DNA of 11,123 nucleotides. It comes from UBA1724 sp963632245. Its GTDB lineage: Bacteria > Verrucomicrobiota > Lentisphaeria > Oligosphaerales > Oligosphaeraceae. The position numbers were made by a program, and so were the translations under genes. Where the stretch lies: contig CAVGTF010000077.1 of assembly GCA_963632245.1 (NCBI GenBank), positions 1 to 11,123 of the forward strand. The letters run 5' to 3'. Positions 1 to 6,475 of the stretch are shown here, in pieces; positions within the stretch are counted from its first letter, which is position 1, and the number at the start of each line of letters is the position of its first letter. The notes under the pieces are model-generated. The model saw only the letters and a list, made by a program, of their open reading frames with translations, was not told the origin of the DNA and did no database searches.

Positions 1-159
1 GGTATATTGTAACCAAAGCTCGGGAGCCCCCGAAAATCCCCGCATTCCCTAGGAAAAAGCGGGAACCTTCCGGAAATTCCTGCACTCCCAAGCCCACAAC
101 GGAATTTTTCTTCTTTCTTTCACATTCCACCCAGAACTCATCAGAGGAGGACTGAACAC
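1..159 (+). promoter_or_regulatory. Leader upstream of the Asp23-family gene
   Basis: No gene is visible here. A small hairpin (TCGGG 20-24 with CCCGA 29-33) is followed by a pyrimidine-rich stretch around 104-125. AGAGGAGG at about 143-150 is a strong Shine-Dalgarno about 9 bases before ATG 160, consistent with an abundant product. TATATT at 3-8 could be part of a promoter -10, but the -35 would lie outside the window, so no promoter is called with confidence. Confidence 0.4.
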
Positions 160-642
160 ATGACTAAGGAACAGGACAAGGAACTCGAGACCGCCGCTAC
201 CCCCGTCGTCGAGGAGAAGCCCGTGAAGCAGACTACCCTGGTGCTCTCCGGTGACGAGACCACCGGTGTCGACACCATCACCCCCAACGCCATCAGCCGC
301 GTGGTCAGCAAGGCCGCTCTGGAAGTGGAGGGCGTCGCCCGCTTCGCCGCCAAGGGCGCAGGCGATCTGCTGAACATCTTCACCGGAAAGGCCTATGACT
401 CCAGCTTGGGCATCGACTTCCAGGATGGCGCCATCGACCTGACTCTGGCTCTCAATCTCTACTTCGGCACCCATGTCCCCACCGCCGTCGCCGCAGTCCG
501 CGCCGCCGTCACCAAGGCCATCATCGATACCATCGGTGCCAAGGTCGGCAAGATCTCCATCGTGGTGAAGGACCTGGTTGCTCCCGAGGAAGCCGAGGAG
601 AAGGCCGAAGAGACCGCCGAGGCCGAAGAGACCAAGGCATAA
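160..642 (+). CDS. Asp23/Gls24 family envelope stress response protein
   Basis: This is a 160-residue cytoplasmic protein of the Asp23/Gls24 (DUF322) family. In staphylococci such proteins form an abundant layer under the membrane and respond to envelope or alkaline stress. The family pattern is clear at about residues 45-145: ITPNAISRVVSKAALEVEGV at the start, then a beta-rich centre ending LNLYFGTHVP, an amphipathic helix, and a final strand KVGKISIVVKDL. The N-terminus is charged and the C-terminal tail is Glu/Ala/Lys-rich and probably disordered. There is no signal peptide or membrane segment, so membrane attachment would need a partner, plausibly the AmaP-like protein encoded 101 bases downstream. 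Lysine is encoded by AAG throughout and the ribosome-binding site is strong, both suggesting high expression. The family call is secure; the stress role in this organism is inferred. Confidence 0.87.
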   Translation: MTKEQDKELETAATPVVEEKPVKQTTLVLSGDETTGVDTITPNAISRVVSKAALEVEGVARFAAKGAGDLLNIFTGKAYDSSLGIDFQDGAIDLTLALNLYFGTHVPTAVAAVRAAVTKAIIDTIGAKVGKISIVVKDLVAPEEAEEKAEETAEAEETKA

Positions 643-669
643 AGCTAGCTAGCGTCTTTGCCATCCCGT

Positions 670-712
670 CGGGGGAGGGTCGACTTACCTTCGGGCAGTG
701 GCCCCTTCCCCG
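670..712 (+). other. Stem-loop between the Asp23-family and AmaP-like genes
   Basis: Bases 670-679 can pair with 703-712 (C, GGGGGAGGG against CCCTTCCCC, G) with one G-U wobble, leaving a 23-base loop. No U-tract follows, so it is not a canonical terminator. It lies just before the AmaP-like gene's AGGAGG (728-733). It could partly uncouple the two genes or protect the upstream transcript. Function is inferred only. Confidence 0.35.
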
Positions 713-743
713 TGGACGATCAACCCCAGGAGGATAAGTAACC

Positions 744-1403
744 ATGGATGAAGTCTCCGAACTCCAGCCCGTAGCCGAGGAGATCTCCCAGGCCAGCGCT
801 GCTGCTGCCGAACAGATCACGCAGGCCGGGAATGCCGCTGCCGAACAGATCGCACAGGCCAGCGCCGAGATCGCGAAGGAAGCCTCCCGGACGGGATGCA
901 CTTTCTCCGATGCCGGCTGCTGCATCTCGGACTGCCTCTCTAATCCCTGCTTCTGGTATGGCGCTGCAGCAGGAGCCATCCTCCTGCTGCTCGTGATCCT
1001 CATTATCTGGGCAATCCGCCGCAGCCGCGCGCGCATGGACGCCGTCATCGTCCGCGACGAGGGCGGCGATTTCGCCATCACCCGCAAGGCGCTGAAGGGC
1101 TTTCTGGCGGGAGTGGTCTCCCGGGTCCCCGGCGTCTCTCTGAAGTGCCTGGAGCTGGTGCGCCGCAAGGGTAAGTGCGATCTGGATCTCTGCTTGACTG
1201 CCGCCGCCGGCGCCAACCTGGTGGAGGCCCACAAGTCCCTCCGCACACTGGTGCGCGACGAAGTGCGTATCCAGCTGGGTCTGGATGAGTGCCTGGGCGA
1301 CGTGAACTTCCGCTTCGTCAGCATCCCCGTCGCAAAGGAGTCTGCCGAGGGCGCCGCTCCTGCCGACGAGGCCGCCGCACAGGACGACCAGCCCAACGCG
1401 TAA
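744..1403 (+). CDS. amaP: AmaP-like membrane anchor for the Asp23-family protein
   Basis: This 219-residue protein has one clear membrane segment at about residues 72-91 (GAILLLLVILIIWA), followed by a basic RRSRAR stop-transfer. Residues about 110-195 have the Asp23-like fold pattern seen in the C-terminal part of AmaP: ITRKALKGFLAGVVSRVPGV, a KGKCDLDL strand, a long helix, then LGDVNFRFVSI. AmaP tethers Asp23 to the membrane in Staphylococcus, and the gene order here fits that role. The N-terminus differs from the Firmicute protein. Instead of a two-helix hairpin it has about 70 residues with two Ala-rich 11-residue repeats (AAEQITQAGNA, AAEQIAQASAE) and a cysteine cluster, C52, C59, C60, C64 and C69, just before the membrane. 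The tail is Ala/Glu/Asp-rich. The start is supported by AGGAGG 10 bases upstream. The family call rests on topology, pattern and context; an unrelated membrane protein is less likely. Confidence 0.7.
   Translation: MDEVSELQPVAEEISQASAAAAEQITQAGNAAAEQIAQASAEIAKEASRTGCTFSDAGCCISDCLSNPCFWYGAAAGAILLLLVILIIWAIRRSRARMDAVIVRDEGGDFAITRKALKGFLAGVVSRVPGVSLKCLELVRRKGKCDLDLCLTAAAGANLVEAHKSLRTLVRDEVRIQLGLDECLGDVNFRFVSIPVAKESAEGAAPADEAAAQDDQPNA
804..860 (+). repeat. 33-bp tandem repeat within the AmaP-like gene
   Basis: The 24-base segments 804-827 and 837-860 (both starting GCTGCCGAACAGATC) match at 22 of 24 positions with a 33-base offset, exactly 11 codons. They encode the Ala-rich 11-residue repeats in front of the membrane segment. 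An 11-residue period suits a right-handed (hendecad) coiled coil. Confidence 0.7.
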
Positions 1404-1422
1404 TCCGCCGTCGCACACGGAT

Positions 1423-1507
1423 ATGCCGGAGTGCAATACTCCGGTGTTCCGTGGGGGGGGCATGAATTCATTCTGCCGGTGGAGGTCCCTCGGGGCCCCT
1501 CCGGCAT
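1423..1507 (+). promoter_or_regulatory. Mutually exclusive stems in the nadE leader (candidate attenuator)
   Basis: Two pairings compete. Hairpin A is CCGGAGT 1426-1432 with ACTCCGG 1438-1444 around a 5-base loop. Stem B is ATGCCGGA 1423-1430 with TCCGGCAT 1500-1507, and it cannot form together with A because both use 1426-1430. Stem B would close just before the U-rich stretch 1511-1518. The geometry resembles an anti-terminator/terminator pair upstream of nadE. No ligand is identified and I do not recognise a known NAD riboswitch class. Confidence 0.35.
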
Positions 1508-1518
1508 TCCTTATTTTT
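1475..1518 (+). terminator. Terminator-like hairpin before nadE
   Basis: GGAGG 1481-1485 pairs with CCTCC 1498-1502. The stem can be extended by GCC 1475-1477 with GGC 1503-1505, leaving a three-base bulge on the 5' side. TTATTTTT follows at 1511-1518. It would end the asp23-amaP transcript, or attenuate transcription into nadE, whose ribosome-binding site starts immediately after. Confidence 0.45.
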
Positions 1519-1520
1519 AC

Positions 1521-1538
1521 GGGAGAAGACATTTCGTG
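1521..1538 (+). promoter_or_regulatory. Ribosome-binding site supporting GTG 1536 as nadE start
   Basis: GGGAGAAG (1521-1528) sits 7 bases before an in-frame GTG at 1536. An earlier in-frame GTG at 1431 lacks such a site, and the 35 residues it would add look unlike NadE and cross the terminator-like hairpin. Confidence 0.6.
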
Positions 1539-3440
1539 GGATTTGAGGGACTTTATCGGGTGACGGCGTGTGTGCCGCGGCTCTTCCTGGGCGCCCCCCG
1601 CCAGAATGTGTTGGAGATGGCCGGGCTCTACGAGCGCGCGGTCTCGCGGGGGGCCGCAGTGGTGGTCTTCCCCGAGCTGTCCATCACCGGATACAGCTGC
1701 GGCGATCTCTTCGAGCAACGCACTCTCCTAGAAGAGGCGCTCTGGGGGCTCGACGAACTCTGTAAGGTTTCCCGAAAGGGCAATGGCGCCGTCCTGGTGG
1801 CAGGCATGCCCATTCTCCGCGGAACCCGTCTTTTTAATTGCGCCGCCGTTATTCAGAACGGCGAGCTATTGGGTCTCTCGGTGAAGAGCCACCTCCCCGA
1901 ATACCGGGAATTCTATGAACGCCGGCAGTTCCGGCCCGCCTCCGAGGCCGATGGAACGCCCTATCTCTTCCATGGCAAGGAGGTCCCCTTCGGCGCCGGA
2001 TTGGTCTACGGGACCCCGGATCAGCTCCTCCGCTTCGGCGTGGAAATCTGCGAGGATCTCTGGGTGCCCGCACCGCCCTCACAGGATATGGCGCTGCGTG
2101 GCGCACAGTTGCTGCTGAATCTCTCCGCCGGACCCGAATTGGTCGCCAAGGCGGACTACCGGAAGATGCTGGTGACCAGCCAGAGTGCCCGCCTCATGGG
2201 GATGTATGTCCTTGCTGGCGCCGGCGTGGGGGAGTCCTCCTCCGATCTGGTCTTCAGCGGACACGCCATCGCCGCCTGCAATGGACGCCTCCTGGGCGAG
2301 ACCGAGCGCTTCCAGCGGGACTCCCAGTGCATCGAGGCGGATTTCGTCCCGCGGTGGATGGATTCCCAGCGCCGCAGCTGGGGCTCCTTCAATGACTGCC
2401 GCCCCCGCCCACAAGGCGAGCACGCGCCCATCCGACTGGACGAGCTTCCCACCGTGGAGGACCTCTCCGGACTGGATCTGCCGAAGCACCCATTTGTCCC
2501 CGAACGCTCCCCCGAGCGAAGCGCCCGTTGCGAGGAGATCCTGAAGATCCAGGCATCGGGCCTGGCGCGCCGCGTCTCCCACACCCACGCTAAGCGCCTG
2601 GTGGTGGGGCTCTCCGGCGGACTGGACTCCACGCTGGCGCTTTTGGTATGCGCGAAGTGCTGTGAGCTGCTCTCGCTGCCGCCGCAGTTCATTCTGGCGG
2701 TCACCATGCCTGGCATGGGCACCAGCAACCGCACCAAGAACAACGCGGTGGGCATGACGGGTGAGATTGGCGCCGAGCTCCGGGAGATCCCCATTGGTCC
2801 CGCCGTGGAACAGCATTTCCGGGATATCGGACACGATCCGAAGAAGACCGACGTGGTCTACGAGAACTCCCAGGCGCGCGAGCGCACCCAGATCCTCATG
2901 GACTTGGCGAACCAGGAGGGTGGATTGTTGGTGGGCACCGGCGACCTCTCCGAGATCGCCCTGGGCTGGAGCACCTACAACGGCGACCACATGTCCATGT
3001 ATTGCGTGAATTGCGGTGTCCCCAAGACCCTCATTCGCTTCATGGTGGAATACGTGGCCGAACACTCCCCCGCAAAGCTGGCCGCCTATCTCCGCGATGT
3101 CATCGACACGCCCGTCTCTCCGGAACTTCTTCCGGGACAGCAGTTCACCGAGGAGATCATCGGAAACTACGATCTCCACGACTTCTTCCTCTACTTCTTC
3201 CTGAAGTATGGCGAGCGCCCGGAGAACATCCTGACTTTGGCGCAGTGGGTCTTCCGCGACGTCTACTCCCCCGAGAAGGTCTCCAAGACGCTTGCACTCT
3301 TCTTCCGGCGCTTCTTCGCCCAGCAGTTCAAGCGGAACGCCATGCCCGATGGTCCCAAGGTGGGAACCATCGCACTCTCTCCCAGAGGCGACTGGCGGAT
3401 GCCTGCGGATGCCCTGGGCGATGCCTTCCGGTTGCCCTGA
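1536..3440 (+). CDS. nadE: Glutamine-hydrolysing NAD+ synthase
   Basis: This cytosolic enzyme makes NAD+ from nicotinate adenine dinucleotide, ATP and glutamine, the last step of NAD synthesis. The 634-residue product has the two-domain architecture of long bacterial NadE proteins. The N-terminal nitrilase-like glutaminase shows the Glu-Lys-Cys triad: E47 in FPELSITGYSCGDL, K117 in GLSVKSHLPEYREFYERRQF and C172 in FGVEICEDLW. The C-terminal synthetase has the ATP-pyrophosphatase loop SGGLDST (360-366) and, further on, GTGDLSEIALGWSTYNGDHMSMY. The glutaminase domain means it can use glutamine rather than only free ammonia. I chose GTG 1536 because of the ribosome-binding site and because YRVTACVPRLFLGAP is the normal beginning of the family; GTG 1431 is the alternative. 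A structured spacer precedes it, and an exported HEAT-repeat gene begins 11 bases after its stop. Confidence 0.96.
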   Translation: MGFEGLYRVTACVPRLFLGAPRQNVLEMAGLYERAVSRGAAVVVFPELSITGYSCGDLFEQRTLLEEALWGLDELCKVSRKGNGAVLVAGMPILRGTRLFNCAAVIQNGELLGLSVKSHLPEYREFYERRQFRPASEADGTPYLFHGKEVPFGAGLVYGTPDQLLRFGVEICEDLWVPAPPSQDMALRGAQLLLNLSAGPELVAKADYRKMLVTSQSARLMGMYVLAGAGVGESSSDLVFSGHAIAACNGRLLGETERFQRDSQCIEADFVPRWMDSQRRSWGSFNDCRPRPQGEHAPIRLDELPTVEDLSGLDLPKHPFVPERSPERSARCEEILKIQASGLARRVSHTHAKRLVVGLSGGLDSTLALLVCAKCCELLSLPPQFILAVTMPGMGTSNRTKNNAVGMTGEIGAELREIPIGPAVEQHFRDIGHDPKKTDVVYENSQARERTQILMDLANQEGGLLVGTGDLSEIALGWSTYNGDHMSMYCVNCGVPKTLIRFMVEYVAEHSPAKLAAYLRDVIDTPVSPELLPGQQFTEEIIGNYDLHDFFLYFFLKYGERPENILTLAQWVFRDVYSPEKVSKTLALFFRRFFAQQFKRNAMPDGPKVGTIALSPRGDWRMPADALGDAFRLP

Positions 3441-3451
3441 GGACGCCTAGA

Positions 3452-4945
3452 ATGCGCGCACTCTCGGCAATTCTCCTCCTGGCCGCCGCACTCCTGGCGC
3501 CAGCATCCCTCCTGGCGGAAAAGACCCCGCAGGAGACTCTCCGGGAATGCCGCGAACGACTGACCGACACCGATCCGGAAATCCGCCGAGATGCGGTCCT
3601 GGTTGCCGGAAAATACGACCTCCCCGAGGTCCCTGCGCTGCTGGCGGAGTGTCTCTCGGATTCCGATGCCGGGGTTCGTCATTGCGCATTGGTGGCGCTC
3701 TCCGAAAAGCCGTCCTGGCTCCGGGAGAATGCCGCCGCGGTCCTGGGGCTCCTCCGGGATCCCGATGTGCAGAATCGCCGATTGGCATCCTCGCAGGTGG
3801 CGCCTTGCTTGGGAGTCTTTGTCTCCGGACGCGTGAGGCTCTCGCCCTCCGCACGCGTCTCCACCGGCGCCTCCGCAGATCCCGCGCTGCTGGAGAGTGC
3901 GCTTGCGGATTCCGACGAACAGGTCCGCGCAAATGTCCTCAAGGCGCTGCCCTACTACGGTGGACGAATCGGTTTCGATGCGGTGGCGCCCTTCCTGGGC
4001 GCTGATCAGTCCCGGGAGCTCCAGGCACTCGCCATACCCCTGGTCGCCCGCGCGTCCTGCAATGACCCCCAACGGCGCATACAGGCATTGGCGCCCTTCG
4101 CCAAAAGCCCCTCCGCACAACTGCGCGCACTCCTGGCGGGCGTCCTCTGGGAGTGCCCCGGCGCCGCCGAACTCCTCCAGACACTCTCCCAAGACACCGA
4201 TTCCCGCGTCCGCTCCGCGGCGCTCCTCTCCCGCGCGAAGATCGCTTCTCCCCAAGACGCCGAGGCGCTCTCTTCCGAGATCGCCGTGGCGCTAAAGGGC
4301 GAGGGCGTCTCTGAAGACGACTTCTCCCGGCTACTGGACGCCCTCTGGACGCTCTCCGCCGACGCCTGGTGGAACGCCCTCCAGGCGCTCCTCCCCGACG
4401 AGACACTGCCCCTCTCGCTTCAGGCAGAGCTCTGGACACAGGTGGTCCGCCATCGCGGATACGCTGACAGGCTCTCGCCACGGCTGATCATCCAGGCACT
4501 CCTGCGCCTGGAGGGCAATCGCCGCGCACGGCAGGTGCTGCTTTCGCTCCTCCGGCAGCGTGCATCACAGTTCACCGCTGAGGAGCTGTCGCTGCTTCAG
4601 AACAGTCCCCGCTCCGGTTGCCGACAGGCCGTGCTGGATCTCGTGCGGCAACTCCCCGAGGGCCTCCGCGCATCCGTCTTGGAGGAGGCGCTCCTGGACG
4701 AGGATCTCTCCCTCCGCAAGCGCGCCCTGGAACTCCTTCCTGCTCTCCACCCCGAGGGATGGGAGGAACTCCTTCTGGCGACTCTCGAAGACCCCGATCC
4801 CACGCTCCAAAACACGGCGGCAAAGGGTCTCCTTCGCTCTCATCGTCAGGATCCCGAATTCCGCAACGCTCTCCAACGCTGGCTCCCACATTGCACCGAC
4901 GCCTCCCTGGCGGAAAGGATCCAGACGCGCCTGATGGCGCGATGA
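3452..4945 (+). CDS. Exported HEAT-repeat protein
   Basis: This 497-residue protein begins with a typical Sec signal peptide: MRA, a hydrophobic run of Leu/Ala/Ile, then SLLA before EK, so cleavage is likely near residue 22. No lipobox cysteine is seen. The mature part is an alpha-solenoid of HEAT/PBS-lyase-like repeats, recognisable by D-P/S-D...VR..A...L signatures: TDPEIRRDAVLVAG, SDSDAGVRHCALVAL, ADSDEQVRANVLKAL, DTDSRVRSAALLSRA, DEDLSLRKRALELL and EDPDPTLQNTAAKGLL. Such solenoids bind proteins or act as scaffolds; there are no catalytic residues. The start follows GAGGA overlapping the nadE stop, so it is probably translated from the nadE transcript. The open frame extends far upstream inside nadE, but that part is out-of-frame nadE sequence. 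The link to NAD synthesis is probably transcriptional only. Specific function is unknown. Confidence 0.82.
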   Translation: MRALSAILLLAAALLAPASLLAEKTPQETLRECRERLTDTDPEIRRDAVLVAGKYDLPEVPALLAECLSDSDAGVRHCALVALSEKPSWLRENAAAVLGLLRDPDVQNRRLASSQVAPCLGVFVSGRVRLSPSARVSTGASADPALLESALADSDEQVRANVLKALPYYGGRIGFDAVAPFLGADQSRELQALAIPLVARASCNDPQRRIQALAPFAKSPSAQLRALLAGVLWECPGAAELLQTLSQDTDSRVRSAALLSRAKIASPQDAEALSSEIAVALKGEGVSEDDFSRLLDALWTLSADAWWNALQALLPDETLPLSLQAELWTQVVRHRGYADRLSPRLIIQALLRLEGNRRARQVLLSLLRQRASQFTAEELSLLQNSPRSGCRQAVLDLVRQLPEGLRASVLEEALLDEDLSLRKRALELLPALHPEGWEELLLATLEDPDPTLQNTAAKGLLRSHRQDPEFRNALQRWLPHCTDASLAERIQTRLMAR

Positions 4946-4996
4946 AATGGCCCCCCGGAAGAGCTTTCTTACGGATGGCGGGATATCCAAAGGACT

Positions 4997-5034
4997 GGGT
5001 GGGGGCAAGCCCCCCGCCCCCCCGCACTTTTCAT
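4997..5034 (+). terminator. G/C-rich hairpin after the HEAT-repeat gene
   Basis: GGGGGC 5001-5006 pairs perfectly with GCCCCC 5009-5014 around AA. GGG 4997-4999 can add pairs with CCC 5017-5019 across an internal loop. CTTTT follows at 5027-5031, about eight bases after the extended stem, so termination is plausible but the U-tract is short and displaced. No clear promoter is visible; 5050-5080, just before kdsD, is comparatively AT-rich. Confidence 0.4.
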
Positions 5035-5087
5035 AGGCTACGAACCAGACTTTCCCATTATTTCATAAAACAATCAAGAGTCAATCC

Positions 5088-6089
5088 ATGAACAAGGAAC
5101 TGAAGAATACGGATTCCCAGAGTATCCTCGCCCGTGCCCGTGAGGTGATGGACGTCGAGATTGCCGGCGTGAAGAAGGTCCGCGACGAGTTGGGCGAGCC
5201 CTTCGTTGCCCTCGTGCGCAAGTGCCTGGAGATCCTCCAGGCGGGCGGCAAGCTGGTGTTGTGTGGCGTGGGCAAGAGCGGCCACATCTCCAAGAAGCTG
5301 GCCGCCACTCTGGCCTCCACCGGCGCCCGCGCGGTCTTCATGCATCCCGTGGAAGCCATGCACGGTGATCTGGGCGTGGTCTCCCCCCAGGATCTCCTGC
5401 TGGCCGTCAGCTACTCCGGCGAGACCGACGAGCTCCTGCGGGTCCTGCCCGCCGTCAAGCGCATGGGCGTCCCCATCGCCGGCATCACCGGCAAGAGCGA
5501 CTCCCGGCTGGCCGGCTTCTCCGACCTGGTGGTCCCCATGCCCGTGGAACGGGAGGCGTGCCCCTTCAATCTGGCTCCCACCACCACTACCACCGCACTG
5601 CTGGCACTCGGTGACGCCCTGGCGATGGTCCTCCTGGATTGCCAGGACTTCCAGCTCTCCGACTACGCCATGAACCACCCCGCCGGCGCCATCGGCCGCA
5701 CCATCACGCTCACCGTGAAGGACTGCATGCGCACTGGTGAGCGCTGCGCCGTGGTGAAGCCCACCGCCACCGTCCGCGAGGCACTCCTGGCAATGACCAA
5801 GGCACGCGACGGCGCCACCGCCATCGTGGACGACCAAAATCTCCTCCTGGGAATCTTCACCGACGGTGATTTCCGCCGCGCCATGACCAACAACGACAAG
5901 GTCCTCCAGGAATCCATCGAGTCCGTCATGACCAAACACCCCGTCGCCATCAACCAGAAGCAGATGGCGGTGGAAATTCTCAAGCTCATCGAAAATCGGA
6001 AGATCGACGATGTGGTGGCGGTGGACGACGAGGGGCGTTTCGTGGGTATGGTCGATATCCAGGATCTCCCCAAGTTCAAGGTGATGTAA
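5088..6089 (+). CDS. kdsD: D-arabinose-5-phosphate isomerase, KpsF/GutQ family
   Basis: This cytosolic enzyme interconverts D-ribulose-5-phosphate and D-arabinose-5-phosphate, the first committed step towards Kdo for LPS inner core (or Kdo-containing capsule). The 333-residue length is typical. An N-terminal SIS sugar-isomerase domain (about 45-185) carries GVGKSGH (60-66), HPVEAMHGDLG beginning at H86, SYSGET (108-113), NLAPTTTTT (161-169) and NHPAG with H197, all hallmarks of the family. Two CBS domains follow (about 213-270 and 278-333), ending VGMVDIQDLPKF. CBS pairs usually bind adenine nucleotides, and in this family they are thought to modulate activity. ATG 5088 is preceded only by a weak AAGAG. 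No other kds or lpx gene is adjacent, so it is separated from the rest of its pathway. Codon use is strongly biased to C/G-ending codons, like the Asp23-family gene. Confidence 0.95.
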   Translation: MNKELKNTDSQSILARAREVMDVEIAGVKKVRDELGEPFVALVRKCLEILQAGGKLVLCGVGKSGHISKKLAATLASTGARAVFMHPVEAMHGDLGVVSPQDLLLAVSYSGETDELLRVLPAVKRMGVPIAGITGKSDSRLAGFSDLVVPMPVEREACPFNLAPTTTTTALLALGDALAMVLLDCQDFQLSDYAMNHPAGAIGRTITLTVKDCMRTGERCAVVKPTATVREALLAMTKARDGATAIVDDQNLLLGIFTDGDFRRAMTNNDKVLQESIESVMTKHPVAINQKQMAVEILKLIENRKIDDVVAVDDEGRFVGMVDIQDLPKFKVM

Positions 6090-6113
6090 GCCCCCGACGG
6101 AAGGAGACCCCAG

Positions 6114-6359
6114 ATGCGACGACCCATCGGCTGGCTTGACAAGGAGTTCCCTGGCGGCAAACGACAGGTGCGCGTGGAGTTCTTCGCGGATACCCTCCGC
6201 TGGCGCTTCCGCCCCGACGATGCCGAAAAGTGGGAGGACGGCGAACCCACTGCCGAAAATTGGGATACCCTGGAGGATAAGCTCCTGGAACTGATCCAGC
6301 GCGGACACCTCTTCGACCGCGAACTGGCACTGGTCCGAAAACTCCATCCCACGAAGTAA
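6114..6359 (+). CDS. Small hypothetical protein
   Basis: I do not recognise this 81-residue protein. It has a good AAGGAG (6101-6106) 7 bases before ATG 6114 and starts 24 bases after the kdsD stop, so it is likely cotranscribed with kdsD. There is no signal peptide, membrane segment or cysteine. Residues 17-32 look like two short strands (RQVRVEFFADTLRWRF). Residues 38-55 are acidic and Trp-containing (EKWEDGEPTAENWDTLED). The C-terminus is a probable amphipathic helix (KLLELIQRGHLFDRELALVRKL). That suggests a small folded cytosolic protein rather than noise. Function is unknown. Confidence 0.65.
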   Translation: MRRPIGWLDKEFPGGKRQVRVEFFADTLRWRFRPDDAEKWEDGEPTAENWDTLEDKLLELIQRGHLFDRELALVRKLHPTK

Positions 6360-6384
6360 ACCAAATACCGCTTTTTCCCGAATT

Positions 6385-6410
6385 CCCCGCAGGGCATTCT
6401 CTCTGCGGGG
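6385..6410 (+). other. Perfect stem-loop upstream of rlmL
   Basis: CCCCGCAG (6385-6392) pairs perfectly with CTGCGGGG (6403-6410) around a 10-base loop. No U-tract follows on either strand (the T-run at 6371-6376 precedes it on the + strand), so it is not a canonical terminator. It could be a transcript 3'-end stabiliser for the kdsD unit or part of the rlmL leader. Confidence 0.45.
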
Positions 6411-6475
6411 CCATGCCACAACAGGGAGGACCGCCCACAAGACCGCGCGGGCGTTATCCTCGGCGAGAGGACATC

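Noticed and set aside
644..653. GCTAGCTAGC palindrome after the Asp23-family stop
   Set aside because: It is short and isolated, with no partner or U-tract; likely chance.
1453..1460. Run of eight G as a phase-variable tract
   Set aside because: It lies outside the coding region if nadE starts at 1536, and no start codon or frame depends on it.
1431..1535. Upstream in-frame GTG extension of nadE
   Set aside because: It adds 35 residues unlike NadE, lies across a terminator-like hairpin and lacks a good ribosome-binding site.
2079..3179. A 366-codon minus-strand open frame opposite nadE
   Set aside because: It is antisense to the synthetase domain of nadE, is His/Gly/Ala-rich without motifs, and has no ribosome-binding site evidence.
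3002..3451. Upstream extension of the HEAT-repeat gene inside nadE
   Set aside because: It overlaps the conserved synthetase domain out of frame; ATG 3452 begins a proper signal peptide.
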